This document shows positions 16,049-24,045 of a stretch of DNA of 40,937 nucleotides, one piece after another. The first letter of the stretch is position 1. Each line of letters opens with the position of its first letter. A program made the position numbers and the translations under genes. Below the pieces are notes generated by a model. That model worked only from the letters and a program-made list of their open reading frames with translations, was not told where the DNA came from and ran no database searches. Source of the stretch: Clostridia bacterium (GTDB lineage: Bacteria; Bacillota; Clostridia; Oscillospirales; Acutalibacteraceae); the NCBI GenBank assembly GCA_017474125.1, contig JAFVIF010000061.1:1-40937 (forward strand), read 5' to 3'.

Positions 16049-18013
16049 TTGCCATTTGCAAAAAATAAGCACAAACGAATTAATTCCCTTGCCGTTTTTT
16101 TAGCGGCGGTTGTTTTAATGGGCTGTATACGTCTTGCCTCTTTAGGCGTTGTCAACGCAAATAAGCATATAACCGAAGCCGAAGGTATGACTATGCGTAC
16201 GGCGGTGCTTAAGGCTCCCCGCGGAGAAATCCTTGACAGCTGTGGCAGAGAGATTGCCGTTAACCGCGAGGGCTATAACGTTATTTTCAACAGCGCCTAC
16301 CTTGAAAAAGAAAAGCTTAACGATTTAATTTTGGTGCTGTGCAACTATTTACAAAGTGAGAATACCCAGTGGACCGACACCCTGCCCCTTGAAAAAAGCG
16401 CCCCCTACGGCTTTAACGAAAAGGTGAGCGACAGCTTTCTTTCTTCCATTGGGCTTGCCCATTACGCTTCGTCGGATAACGTATTTTTAAAGCTTACCGA
16501 AACCTACGGGCTTGAAGGCTATAACAAAGAGCAGGCGCGTATTATTATGGGTGTTCGCTACAGTATGTTTGATGCCGATTTTTCCATTGCTAACCCCTAC
16601 GTATTTGCCGAGGACGTACCTGCCTCGGTTATGCAAAAAATAAGCGAGGGTCGTTACCTTTTAAAGGGAGTTTCGGTTGAAACCGCCCACTTTAGAGAAT
16701 ACGTTGATACCGACCTTGCCCCTCACCTTATAGGTACTATGGGTGCTATTTATAAGGAGGAATGGGCTGAGCTTAAGGACAAGGGCTATTCCTACAACGA
16801 CAAGGTTGGCAAAAGCGGCATAGAAGCCTATGCCGAGGAAATTCTCCGCGGCACCGACGGTGAAATCACCTATTATATTGACCAAAACGGTATTGTTGTG
16901 GACAGTCAGGTAACCAAGGCTCCCATTCCGGGCAAAACCGTAATTTTAAACTTAGACAAAAATATTCAGGACAGCACGCAAAAGGCGTTGTCCGACACCA
17001 TACGGAATCTTAATGCAAACGGTGGCGCCTGTACGGGCGGCGCGGCGGTGGTTATGAACGTAAAAACGGGGGCAATCTATGCCTCCGCCAACTACCCCAC
17101 CTTTGATATGGAAACCTATTTTACTGATTATCAGTCCCTTTTGGACGCGCCCAACAATCCTCTTATTAACCGAGCCTTTCAGGGTATTTATCCAATAGGC
17201 TCCACCATTAAGCCTATTGTTGCCATTGCAGGCATTGACAATAAGCTGTTAAAAATTAACGAATATATTACCTGTCAAGGCACCTATAAATACTTCCACG
17301 ACTATACCCCCTCCTGTATGAAGGTGCACGGAAGCATCGGACTGAATACCGCCCTTGCAAAATCCTGTAACTATTACTTTTTTGAAACGGGTCGCAGGGT
17401 TGGTGCCACCAAGCTCAGCGAGTATTACAGAAGCTTCGGCTTAGGAGTTAACACAGGTGTTGAAATTTCCGACAGCGCCGGCATACTTGCAGATGTAAGC
17501 GAAGGCAGCGGCGACACGCTGCAGATAGCCATTGGACAGAAAAACGCCTTTACCCCCTTACAGCTTGCCGTTTATACCTCTACCCTTGCAAACGGCGGCA
17601 CAAGGTACAAGGCAAAGCTTATTAACAGCGTTGTTTCTTATGATTTAAAGGAAACCTTTACCGCTTCTACAGGTGAAGAAATGAACAAGGTCAGCATAAG
17701 TCCCGAAGCCTTAGAGGCCGTTAAAAAGGGTATGCTTTCGGTTACGGTTGACGGTACGGGCGCCAGCGTTTTCCACGATTATGCCATTAAGGTGGGAGGC
17801 AAAACCGGTACCTCGCAAAACGAAGGCATTGACCACAGTATATTTATCGCCTTTGCTCCCTTCGAAAACCCCGAAATTGCCATTGCCGTTGTTCTTGAGC
17901 ACGGTAACTCGGGCTTTGCGGCAGGCTCTATTGTCCGCGCGGCTATGGATGCCTACTTCTTTTCAGGTGAAAAATCGGTGGATGATTCTCCCTATTATAC
18001 ACCGCTCCAATAA
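16049..18013 (+). CDS. mrdA: Penicillin-binding protein 2, elongasome transpeptidase
   Basis: 654 aa class B PBP. One N-terminal membrane helix (LAVFLAAVVLMGCIRLASLG), a pedestal domain with the conserved RGEILDSCGREIAVNREGYN (near residue 65), and a transpeptidase domain with S385-T-I-K (GSTIKPIVA), S439-C-N and K585-T-G-T-S, so the active site is complete. It cross-links lateral-wall peptidoglycan. Start: the TTG at 16049 sits 6 nt after ACGAGGTG; the frame also allows a GTG at 16040, which lies within that Shine-Dalgarno sequence. rodA is not adjacent. The mreBCD neighbourhood supports an elongation rather than division role. Confidence 0.93.
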   Translation: MPFAKNKHKRINSLAVFLAAVVLMGCIRLASLGVVNANKHITEAEGMTMRTAVLKAPRGEILDSCGREIAVNREGYNVIFNSAYLEKEKLNDLILVLCNYLQSENTQWTDTLPLEKSAPYGFNEKVSDSFLSSIGLAHYASSDNVFLKLTETYGLEGYNKEQARIIMGVRYSMFDADFSIANPYVFAEDVPASVMQKISEGRYLLKGVSVETAHFREYVDTDLAPHLIGTMGAIYKEEWAELKDKGYSYNDKVGKSGIEAYAEEILRGTDGEITYYIDQNGIVVDSQVTKAPIPGKTVILNLDKNIQDSTQKALSDTIRNLNANGGACTGGAAVVMNVKTGAIYASANYPTFDMETYFTDYQSLLDAPNNPLINRAFQGIYPIGSTIKPIVAIAGIDNKLLKINEYITCQGTYKYFHDYTPSCMKVHGSIGLNTALAKSCNYYFFETGRRVGATKLSEYYRSFGLGVNTGVEISDSAGILADVSEGSGDTLQIAIGQKNAFTPLQLAVYTSTLANGGTRYKAKLINSVVSYDLKETFTASTGEEMNKVSISPEALEAVKKGMLSVTVDGTGASVFHDYAIKVGGKTGTSQNEGIDHSIFIAFAPFENPEIAIAVVLEHGNSGFAAGSIVRAAMDAYFFSGEKSVDDSPYYTPLQ

Positions 18014-18042
18014 TTGACATTAAAAAAACATTATGATATACT
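18014..18042 (+). promoter_or_regulatory. Strong sigma-A promoter of minD
   Basis: TTGACA (18014-18019), 17-nt spacer, TATACT (18037-18042), starting directly at the end of the PBP2 gene. It starts a new transcription unit within the housekeeping run. Confidence 0.85.
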
Positions 18043-18075
18043 ATTTCTATTATTATGGAGGTGCAGGTATATATT

Positions 18076-18810
18076 ATGAATAACGTTTTTGCCATCACTT
18101 CCGGTAAAGGCGGCGTTGGAAAATCCACCGTTGCTACCTGTATTGCCGCTGCCGCCCAAAGGCTGGGCAAACGGGTGCTTCTTATCGACCTTGACGAAGG
18201 GCTCAGGTGCCTTGACGTTATGACGGGAATAAGCGAATCGGTGGTGCTTGACCTTGCCGACGTATTTAACGGTGAGGCTGTAGAAAATGCCGTTTATCCC
18301 TTACCCGAGCATAACGGTGTTTACCTTTTACCCGCTCCCGCACTGCGCGGCGGTATTGAGGACGAGGTTTTCGGTGAGCTTATCCGTCAGGTAGCAAAGG
18401 ATTACGATATGGTAATTGCCGACTTCCCTGCAGGTATTGATATGCGATTATATAAGCAAATGCCCGACACCACCCGTTTTATAACCGTTACGGGCCCCGA
18501 CCCCGTCAGCATTAGGGATGCGGGGGTTGTTGCCGATAATCTTGAAGCTATAGGCAAAATGTATAACCGCCTTATTATCAACCGTTTTGATTATTCCTAC
18601 ATTAAAAGCGGTGTATATAAGGGCGTTGACGATATTATTGATTCGTCGCGAATTCAGCTTATAGGTATTGTACCTAACGATATTACCCTGACTCTTAATC
18701 AGGCCAAGGGAAAAATAGCAAAAAGGGGACGGGCTGTTAAGGCCTTTAACCGCATTATAAAGCGCCTTGAAGGCGAGGACGTTCCCTTGCCCAAGGCAAA
18801 ACGTATTTAA
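18076..18810 (+). CDS. minD: Septum-site determining ATPase MinD
   Basis: 244 aa, deviant Walker A SGKGGVGKST (near residue 9), switch I/II regions (LLIDLDEGLRCLD; VIADFPAGID) and a basic, potentially amphipathic C-terminus (AFNRIIKRLEGEDVPL), consistent with reversible membrane binding. MinD positions the division inhibitor MinC. Neither minC nor minE is adjacent, so the name rests on sequence and the mre neighbourhood; a ParA-like relative is the main alternative. ATG at 18076 chosen over upstream in-frame codons because the protein then begins at the ATPase fold (MNNVFAITSGKGG). Confidence 0.87.
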   Translation: MNNVFAITSGKGGVGKSTVATCIAAAAQRLGKRVLLIDLDEGLRCLDVMTGISESVVLDLADVFNGEAVENAVYPLPEHNGVYLLPAPALRGGIEDEVFGELIRQVAKDYDMVIADFPAGIDMRLYKQMPDTTRFITVTGPDPVSIRDAGVVADNLEAIGKMYNRLIINRFDYSYIKSGVYKGVDDIIDSSRIQLIGIVPNDITLTLNQAKGKIAKRGRAVKAFNRIIKRLEGEDVPLPKAKRI

Positions 18811-18834
18811 AACGTAAAGAAAGGATGTTAATTT

Positions 18835-19239
18835 ATGAATATTGCTTTAATTGCACACGACGCCAAGAAGGAACTTATGGTTCAGTTCTGTATAGCTTAT
18901 TGCGGAATTCTCTCACGGCACACACTACTGGCAACCGGCGCCACGGGTAAAACCGTTGCAGAGGCAACAGGACTTAATATCATCCGTTTTTTAGGAGGCA
19001 GTCAGGGTGGCAGTCAGCAGATTGCTTCGCGAATAGGCTGTGATGAAATCGACCTTGTTCTCCTTTTCAGAGATCCTCTTACCCCCAAGCCTCACGAGCC
19101 CGACGAGGCCGCTCTGCTTCGTATTTGCGACGTGCACAACATTCCCGTTGCTACCAACATTGCAACCGCCGAAATGCTTATTCACGGACTTGAGCGCGGT
19201 GACCTTGATTGGCGCGAATACGTTAAAAAGCCTAATTAA
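18835..19239 (+). CDS. mgsA: Methylglyoxal synthase
   Basis: 134 aa, about the usual family length. Motifs: [16 protein letters not shown] at the N-terminus, [17 protein letters not shown], the phosphate-binding [13 protein letters not shown] and the catalytic-Asp region [18 protein letters not shown]. Converts dihydroxyacetone phosphate to methylglyoxal, a bypass of lower glycolysis when phosphate is short. Follows minD by 24 nt with AAAGGATG upstream, so probably same transcript. Confidence 0.95.
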   Translation: MNIALIAHDAKKELMVQFCIAYCGILSRHTLLATGATGKTVAEATGLNIIRFLGGSQGGSQQIASRIGCDEIDLVLLFRDPLTPKPHEPDEAALLRICDVHNIPVATNIATAEMLIHGLERGDLDWREYVKKPN

Positions 19240-19246
19240 AAAACTA

Positions 19247-19276
19247 AGCTGTCCCCTATGGAATAGCGGGACAGCT
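19247..19276 (+). terminator. Hairpin between mgsA and hisS, possible attenuator
   Basis: Perfect 9-bp stem, arms 19247-19255 and 19268-19276, followed by a weak T-tract (CCTTTAT), 30 nt before the hisS start. It could partly terminate mgsA transcripts or process the message. There is no T-box-like leader; the gap is only 66 nt. Confidence 0.5.
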
Positions 19277-19305
19277 CCTTTATGCAATATATCGGAGGAA
19301 TATAA

Positions 19306-20562
19306 ATGAGTGACATTAACCGTGCCGTTAAGGGCACAAACGACGTACTGCCCGAGGAAAGCTACAAATGGCAATACGTAGAAAAGAAAATGCTTGAAAC
19401 AGCTTCCCTTTTCGGCTTTAAGGAAATAAGGGTGCCTGTTTTTGAGCATACCGAGGTTTTCCAGCGAAGCGTTGGCGATACTACCGACGTTGTACAAAAG
19501 GAAATGTACACCTTTGACGATAAGGGCGGCAGAAGTATTACTCTTCGTCCCGAGCTTACCGCAGGTGTTATAAGAAGTGTTATTGAAAACGGTCTATATA
19601 ACCAAAGCCTGCCCCAAAAGGTTTGCTACATTGGTGGCTGTTACCGTTACGAAAAGCCTCAGGCAGGCAGACTCAGAGAATTTCATCAGTTTGGCGTTGA
19701 ATGTATAGGCGCCGCCGCTCCCGCCGCCGATGCCGAGGTTATTTCCCTTGCGCACAGCGTGCTTACAAATATCGGTCTTGATAATTTATCTCTCGAAATC
19801 AACTCCATAGGCTGTCCCACCTGCCGCGCTGAGTATCACAAGGCGTTAAAGGCATACTTTGAAGGCAAAAAGGATCAGCTTTGTGAAACCTGCAAGGAAA
19901 GGCTTGACCGCAACCCCATGCGTATTCTTGACTGTAAATCACCCGTTTGCGGTGATATTGCCAAGGATGCACCCGTTATGATTAATTACCTGTGCAACGA
20001 CTGTGCCGAGCATTTTGAAGCAGTTAAGGCTCAGCTGGACGTAATGGGCATAGGCTACAAGGTAAACCCCACTATCGTTCGCGGACTTGACTACTATACC
20101 AGAACGGTATTTGAGTTTATAAGCGGTGATATAGGCGCGCAGTCTACCGTTTGCGGCGGCGGTCGTTACGACGGACTTATGCAGCAAATGGGCGCTCCCG
20201 CTACCCCCTCCTTAGGCTTTGCAATGGGTATTGAAAGGCTTTTACTTGTGCTTAATAACCTTAATAAGGAAATCGGTGACCAAAAGCCCTGCGATATTTA
20301 TATTGCGCCTATGGGAGAAAAGGCAGGCATTAAGGCCGCCGCCGTATGCTCCGCGCTACGCAAGGAGGGCTTTATCGCCCTTACCGATATTTGCGGCAGA
20401 GGTCTTAAGGCTCAAATGCGCTACGCCAATAAAATCGGCGCTCGCTTCAGCGTTGTGTTGGGTGACGACGAATTGGCCTCGGGAATTATCCGCCTTAAGG
20501 ATATGAAATTAGGCGAAGAAAAAGAAATCAGCATTGACAGCATTGCTCAGTGCTTAAAATAG
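19306..20562 (+). CDS. hisS: Histidyl-tRNA synthetase
   Basis: 418 aa class II synthetase. Motif 1 region near the N-terminus (RAVKGTNDVLPEESYKWQYVE), motif 2 CYRYEKPQAGRLREFHQFGVE, the histidine A motif GLDYYTRTVFEF and motif 3 PSLGFAMGIERLL, then the C-terminal anticodon-binding domain (about residues 325-418, CDIYIAPMGEKAG...). A CxxC..CxxC cluster at about 168-201 (CPTCRAEY, CETCKERL) is typical of many bacterial HisRS. GGAGGAA precedes the ATG. Confidence 0.97.
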   Translation: MSDINRAVKGTNDVLPEESYKWQYVEKKMLETASLFGFKEIRVPVFEHTEVFQRSVGDTTDVVQKEMYTFDDKGGRSITLRPELTAGVIRSVIENGLYNQSLPQKVCYIGGCYRYEKPQAGRLREFHQFGVECIGAAAPAADAEVISLAHSVLTNIGLDNLSLEINSIGCPTCRAEYHKALKAYFEGKKDQLCETCKERLDRNPMRILDCKSPVCGDIAKDAPVMINYLCNDCAEHFEAVKAQLDVMGIGYKVNPTIVRGLDYYTRTVFEFISGDIGAQSTVCGGGRYDGLMQQMGAPATPSLGFAMGIERLLLVLNNLNKEIGDQKPCDIYIAPMGEKAGIKAAAVCSALRKEGFIALTDICGRGLKAQMRYANKIGARFSVVLGDDELASGIIRLKDMKLGEEKEISIDSIAQCLK

Positions 20563-20572
20563 GAGAATTAAA

Positions 20573-22360
20573 ATGGCACTTGACAGAATGGATTCATTGA
20601 AGCGCACTCATTATTGCGGCACGGTTAGACCCGAGGACGAGGGCAAAACCATAGTCGTTTGCGGTTGGGCTCAGCGCCAACGCGACCTCGGCGGTCTTAT
20701 TTTCATTGATTTAAGGGACAGAACAGGTATTATCCAGCTTGCCTTTGACGACGCTACCGAAAAAAGCGTATTTGAAAAGGCCTCTACCGTACGAAGCGAA
20801 TTCGTGCTTATGGCTCAGGGTAAGGTTCGCCGCCGTTCCTCGGTTAATAAGGATATCCCTACGGGCGAAATAGAGGTTGAGGTAACCACCCTTAAAATTT
20901 TAGGCAAGGCAGAAACCCCTCCCTTTGATATTTCCAACGACACCAAGGCCAACGAGGAGCTTCGCCTTAAATACCGTTATCTTGATTTAAGAAGAGAAAA
21001 GCTTCAAAAGAATATTATGACCCGTCACCGCATTGCCAAGGTGACCCGTGATTACTTTGATGAAAACGGCTTTTTGGAAATTGAAACTCCTACCCTTATT
21101 AAATCTACCCCCGAAGGCGCAAGAGACTATCTTGTTCCCTCCCGTATTCATCACGGAAGCTTTTATGCTCTTCCTCAGTCGCCCCAGCTTTATAAACAGC
21201 TTTTAATGCTTTCAGGCTTTGACCGTTACGTTCAGCTTGCCCGTTGCTACCGCGACGAGGACCTTAGAGCTGACCGTCAACCCGAGTTTACCCAAATAGA
21301 TATGGAAATGTCTTTCGTGGAAATGGAGGATATTTTTGCCATTGCCGAAGGCTATATGAAGCGCCTTTTCGGTGAGGTTTTAGGCGTTGAATTAAGCCTT
21401 CCCTTACCCAGAATTAAGTTTACCGACGCTATGGAGCAATACGGCTCCGACAAGCCCGATATCCGCTTTGATATGAAGCTTATTGATTTATCGGATATTG
21501 CAGAAAACTGTGGCTTTTCAGTATTTGCCGACACCGTTAAAAACGGCGGTACCGTAAGGGCCATTTGTGCCAAGGGCGGTGCAAGCGTTTACACAAGAAA
21601 GGAAATTGACAAGCTTACCGAGGAGGCCAAAGGTATCGGCGCCAAGGGTCTTGCCTTTATCCGCTATGCCGAGGACACCCCCACCTGCGCCTTTGCCAAA
21701 TTCCTGAGCGAAGAAGAATTCGCCGCTATTATGGAGCGCACCGACTGTCAGAAGGGCGACGTTGTATTTATTATTGCCGACAAAAAGCGCCTTGCTCTTT
21801 CGGTGCTGGGTAACCTTCGTCTTACCGTTGCAAAGCGCCTTGATATTATTCCCAACACCTATGCTCCCCTGTGGATAACCGAATTCCCCTTCTTTGAGTA
21901 CAACGAGGATACCAATAGCTGGGATGCTATGCACCATCCCTTTACCTCTCCTCTTGACGAGTGTATTCCCTATCTTGAAAGTGACCCCGGTAAGGTTTTC
22001 GCCAAGGCCTACGACCTTGTTATGAACGGCATTGAGCTGTCCAGCGGCTCCATTCGTATTACCGACCCCGTTCTGCAAAACCAAATGTTCAAGGCTTTGG
22101 GACTTACCGACGAGGAGGCTCACGAGAAGTTCGGCTTCCTTACCGACGCCTTCCGCTTCGGCGCTCCTCCCCACGGCGGTCTTGCAATCGGCCTTGACCG
22201 AATTTGTATGCTGCTCACCGAAAGCGATAGCCTCAGAGACGTTGTTGCCTTCCCCAAGGTTAGCAACAGCAGTGAGCTTATGTCGGGCGCACCCGCCGCA
22301 GTTGACCCCGTTCAGCTAACCGACCTTGCAATTGCAATTATAAACGAGGATAAGGAATAA
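20573..22360 (+). CDS. aspS: Aspartyl-tRNA synthetase
   Basis: 595 aa class II synthetase of the bacterial AspRS type: N-terminal OB-fold anticodon domain (about 1-120), motif 1/2 (LEIETPTLIKSTPEGARDYLVP; ARCYRDEDLRADRQPEFTQIDME), bacterial insertion (GAD) domain (about 290-420) and motif 3 GGLAIGLDRICMLL near the C-terminus. Full length. Whether it is AspRS or the non-discriminating form that also charges tRNA-Asn is not decidable here. It starts 10 nt after hisS, an arrangement common in Firmicutes. Confidence 0.97.
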   Translation: MALDRMDSLKRTHYCGTVRPEDEGKTIVVCGWAQRQRDLGGLIFIDLRDRTGIIQLAFDDATEKSVFEKASTVRSEFVLMAQGKVRRRSSVNKDIPTGEIEVEVTTLKILGKAETPPFDISNDTKANEELRLKYRYLDLRREKLQKNIMTRHRIAKVTRDYFDENGFLEIETPTLIKSTPEGARDYLVPSRIHHGSFYALPQSPQLYKQLLMLSGFDRYVQLARCYRDEDLRADRQPEFTQIDMEMSFVEMEDIFAIAEGYMKRLFGEVLGVELSLPLPRIKFTDAMEQYGSDKPDIRFDMKLIDLSDIAENCGFSVFADTVKNGGTVRAICAKGGASVYTRKEIDKLTEEAKGIGAKGLAFIRYAEDTPTCAFAKFLSEEEFAAIMERTDCQKGDVVFIIADKKRLALSVLGNLRLTVAKRLDIIPNTYAPLWITEFPFFEYNEDTNSWDAMHHPFTSPLDECIPYLESDPGKVFAKAYDLVMNGIELSSGSIRITDPVLQNQMFKALGLTDEEAHEKFGFLTDAFRFGAPPHGGLAIGLDRICMLLTESDSLRDVVAFPKVSNSSELMSGAPAAVDPVQLTDLAIAIINEDKE

Positions 22361-22363
22361 TCT

Positions 22364-22772
22364 AAATCGCCCGTAGAGGCACCCTCCGAAAGGAAGGTGC
22401 CTCAGTTATATTCGCCTATCGGCGAGTTATATTGCTACGCAGTTATATTTGGGCTACGCCCAAGTTATATTCGCTTCGCGAGTTTTTGGGGCGAATATAA
22501 TATCACTGAAACTAAAAGTTTCAATATCACTCTTTAGAAATACCTCGCCTTTGGCGAGGTATTCTAAAGAATATCACTGTGAGACCTGTCTCACAATATC
22601 ACTTATTATTCTTATTTTTGAGATAGGTTAATTATAAAGTATGTAACCTCGTTGCGCACCTTTTGAAAGTGCGTAACCCACTATGACACTTATCTGTAGA
22701 AAGTGTCAATTTTTGTATAAAAAGAAAGTAGGGAGAACACTTCTTTACGAAGTGTCTCCCTACGGGCGATTT
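22364..22772. repeat. MITE-like element: 13-bp TIRs around a hairpin array
   Basis: Non-coding 409-bp block between aspS and the SLOG gene. The ends are perfect 13-bp inverted repeats, AAATCGCCCGTAG (22364-22376) and its complement (22760-22772). Inside are about eleven hairpins, including 22376-22403, 22413-22424, 22450-22462, 22472-22480, 22508-22522, 22532-22569, 22579-22594, 22651-22677, 22685-22707 and 22728-22763. The left half is punctuated by AGTTATATT (22404, 22425, 22441, 22463), the right half by AATATCACT (22499, 22523, 22570, 22595), which is the reverse complement of the first with one mismatch. No transposase is encoded. The outer hairpins could also terminate aspS transcription. 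Confidence 0.8.
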
Positions 22773-22773
22773 T

Positions 22774-23205
22774 TTATATGATATCAGCAATATTTATTAC
22801 CTTCTTTTCCCTTTTAGAGGCAAGCGCAGAAAAACGTGCCGCTCCGCCCATACTGCGCGTTACATAGGTAATAACGTATTGCGCTTTTTCTAACATCCAT
22901 TTGTTTCGATAAATTATTGCGAATCTGGGCGGCACATTTTCAATGCCCTGTGGCAATATGGTTTCATCTCTTTCATATATATTTGTCTTGCTCGGGATTT
23001 TTTCAAGCACAACGTAAAAGTTTATATATTCGTACTCTTTTTTAATCTCCTTTAAACAGCTGTAAACAAGCCTATCAAATGCACCCTTATTCCCTACGTA
23101 AAATAATGTAATCCCTTTTTCTGTAATTAACCTTTTTATCTCTGATTTTAAAGTATTTTTTATTTTATCCGGGCAATCTCTGTGTCCAAAAAATGTGCAA
23201 ATCAT
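22774..23205 (-). CDS. SLOG-domain (DUF1273/YpsA-like) protein
   Basis: 143 aa from the ATG at 23203-23205, which has AGGAG 8 nt upstream; an upstream in-frame start would run through the operator. The N-terminus MICTFFGHRDCPDKIK, the FYVGNKGAFDRLVYSCLKEIKKEY block and the C-terminal RSMGGAARFSALASKREKKVINI match the SLOG/DUF1273-like family widespread in Firmicutes. SLOG domains are thought to bind nucleotide-derived ligands; cellular function is unknown. More AT-rich than the housekeeping genes, it is divergent from the XRE gene and its stop codon abuts the right TIR of the repeat element. Confidence 0.75.
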   Translation of the reverse strand: MICTFFGHRDCPDKIKNTLKSEIKRLITEKGITLFYVGNKGAFDRLVYSCLKEIKKEYEYINFYVVLEKIPSKTNIYERDETILPQGIENVPPRFAIIYRNKWMLEKAQYVITYVTRSMGGAARFSALASKREKKVINIADII

Positions 23206-23216
23206 TTTAATCACTC

Positions 23217-23260
23217 CTATATAGGCAATACATCGCCTATATAGTATCACACATTGCCTA
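23217..23260. promoter_or_regulatory. Palindromic operator candidate in the SLOG/XRE divergent region
   Basis: Perfect 10-bp inverted repeat CTATATAGGC (23217-23226) and GCCTATATAG (23235-23244) with an 8-nt spacer, plus a third partial half-site ATTGCCTA (23253-23260). It covers the likely SLOG promoter/leader and touches a -35-like TTGCCT (23254-23259; TATATT at 23279-23284) for the XRE gene. Autoregulation by the XRE protein is the simplest inference. Confidence 0.55.
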
Positions 23261-23317
23261 CTTTTTCCACTGTTTTTTTATATTCTATAGGTAAGAATAT
23301 AAAACGGAGTGAAAATT

Positions 23318-23560
23318 ATGAAAACGGTGGAAGCAGTAAAAAACAGAATATTACAGTTATGTGGAGAACGTGGCATTACTATAAACAAGCTTGCTACACT
23401 TTCTGCGCTACCCCCTTCATCTGTAAAAGCAATCCTTTACGGCAGAAGCCAAAACCCAAAGCTTCTTACTGTTAAAATGCTGTGTGACGGGCTCGGCATT
23501 ACTTTAGCAGATTTTTTCAACACCGAAGAATTTAATTCTCTTGAGCAAGAAATAGAATAA
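23318..23560 (+). CDS. XRE-family HTH regulator
   Basis: 80 aa, essentially only a helix-turn-helix domain (KNRILQLCGERGITINKLATLSALPPSSV; CDGLGITLADFF). The ATG at 23318 has GGAG 9 nt upstream; a GTG at 23309 is too close to that site. It may control the divergent SLOG gene, the phage cassette downstream, or both. A terminator follows directly, so read-through into the cassette would be limited. Confidence 0.85.
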   Translation: MKTVEAVKNRILQLCGERGITINKLATLSALPPSSVKAILYGRSQNPKLLTVKMLCDGLGITLADFFNTEEFNSLEQEIE

Positions 23561-23571
23561 ATCAATAGGCT

Positions 23572-23603
23572 AAAACGGACTAAAATAAGTCCGTTTTTTT
23601 ATT
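23572..23603 (+). terminator. Intrinsic terminator after the XRE gene
   Basis: Stem AAAACGGACT / AGTCCGTTTT followed by a T-run, 11 nt after the XRE stop codon. It isolates the regulator from the phage cassette. Confidence 0.85.
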
Positions 23604-23617
23604 ATGTCAACTAAATA

Positions 23618-23714
23618 GTTATGAACATTAAAAAGCTCCTTTTAAAGGGGTTTTTTATGTTTTTGGGGATAGTTATGCACGTTATGCACAGAGTTATGAA
23701 CAATATTTATGCAC
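23618..23714 (+). repeat. Five iteron-like 9-mers upstream of terS
   Basis: Direct repeats of GTTATG(A/C)AC at 23618-23626, 23672-23680, 23681-23689 (head to tail with the previous), 23693-23701, and a variant TTTATGCAC at 23706-23714. All share one orientation. Location just upstream of the small terminase gene suggests a packaging-initiation (pac/cos-like) site, an operator, or an iteron origin; the sequence cannot separate these. Confidence 0.6.
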
Positions 23715-23790
23715 CAAATGGGTAAAAAAATGTCGGTGAATGTCGCATTTGCTGTTCATAAAATTTAGCCGTAGACAGGAGGGAACAACC

Positions 23791-24045
23791 ATAAAAAACA
23801 GCGATTTAAAGGATGAAATGAACAAGCTCCTTACCCAACGGCTGAGCGCTGAGGAGGCCGAGCTTTTAAGCGATGCAGGCTTTAAGTTCTCCCGACCTAC
23901 CCGTGCAACGGGCATACTCGTTGCACTTTATAAAAAAGCCGCTTCGGGCGATATGACCGCCATTAAAGAGGTTTTGGCTCTGGCCGGCAGGCAGTCGCAG
24001 AATTTAGGAAACGAGGTGACCATTATAGACGATGTCGCAAATTAA
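23791..24045 (+). CDS. Small terminase subunit-like protein (TerS)
   Basis: About 84 aa, charged and helical (NSDLKDEMNKLLTQRLSAEE...ATGILVALYKKAASGDMTAIKEVLALAGRQ). TerS identity rests on size, the KAASGDMTAIKEVL-type helix common in small terminases of Firmicutes phages, and direct overlap with terL (14 nt). Start is uncertain: AGGAGGG (23777-23783) is ideally placed 7 nt before an ATA codon at 23791. The nearest in-frame ATGs are 23740 (upstream of the Shine-Dalgarno sequence) and 23818 (34 nt downstream). I annotate the ATA as the positional start. Confidence 0.6.
   Translation: MKNSDLKDEMNKLLTQRLSAEEAELLSDAGFKFSRPTRATGILVALYKKAASGDMTAIKEVLALAGRQSQNLGNEVTIIDDVAN

Noticed and set aside
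19240-19305. T-box riboswitch before hisS
   Set aside because: The gap is 66 nt with one small hairpin; there is no specifier loop or T-box sequence.
22404-22603. 9-mer/hairpin alternation as a CRISPR array
   Set aside because: The 'repeats' are only 9 nt, the intervening parts are short palindromes of variable length, and the repeat inverts midway.
22449-22631. 60-codon frame inside the MITE-like element
   Set aside because: It is produced by reading through the repeated 9-mers and hairpins; no ribosome site or domain.
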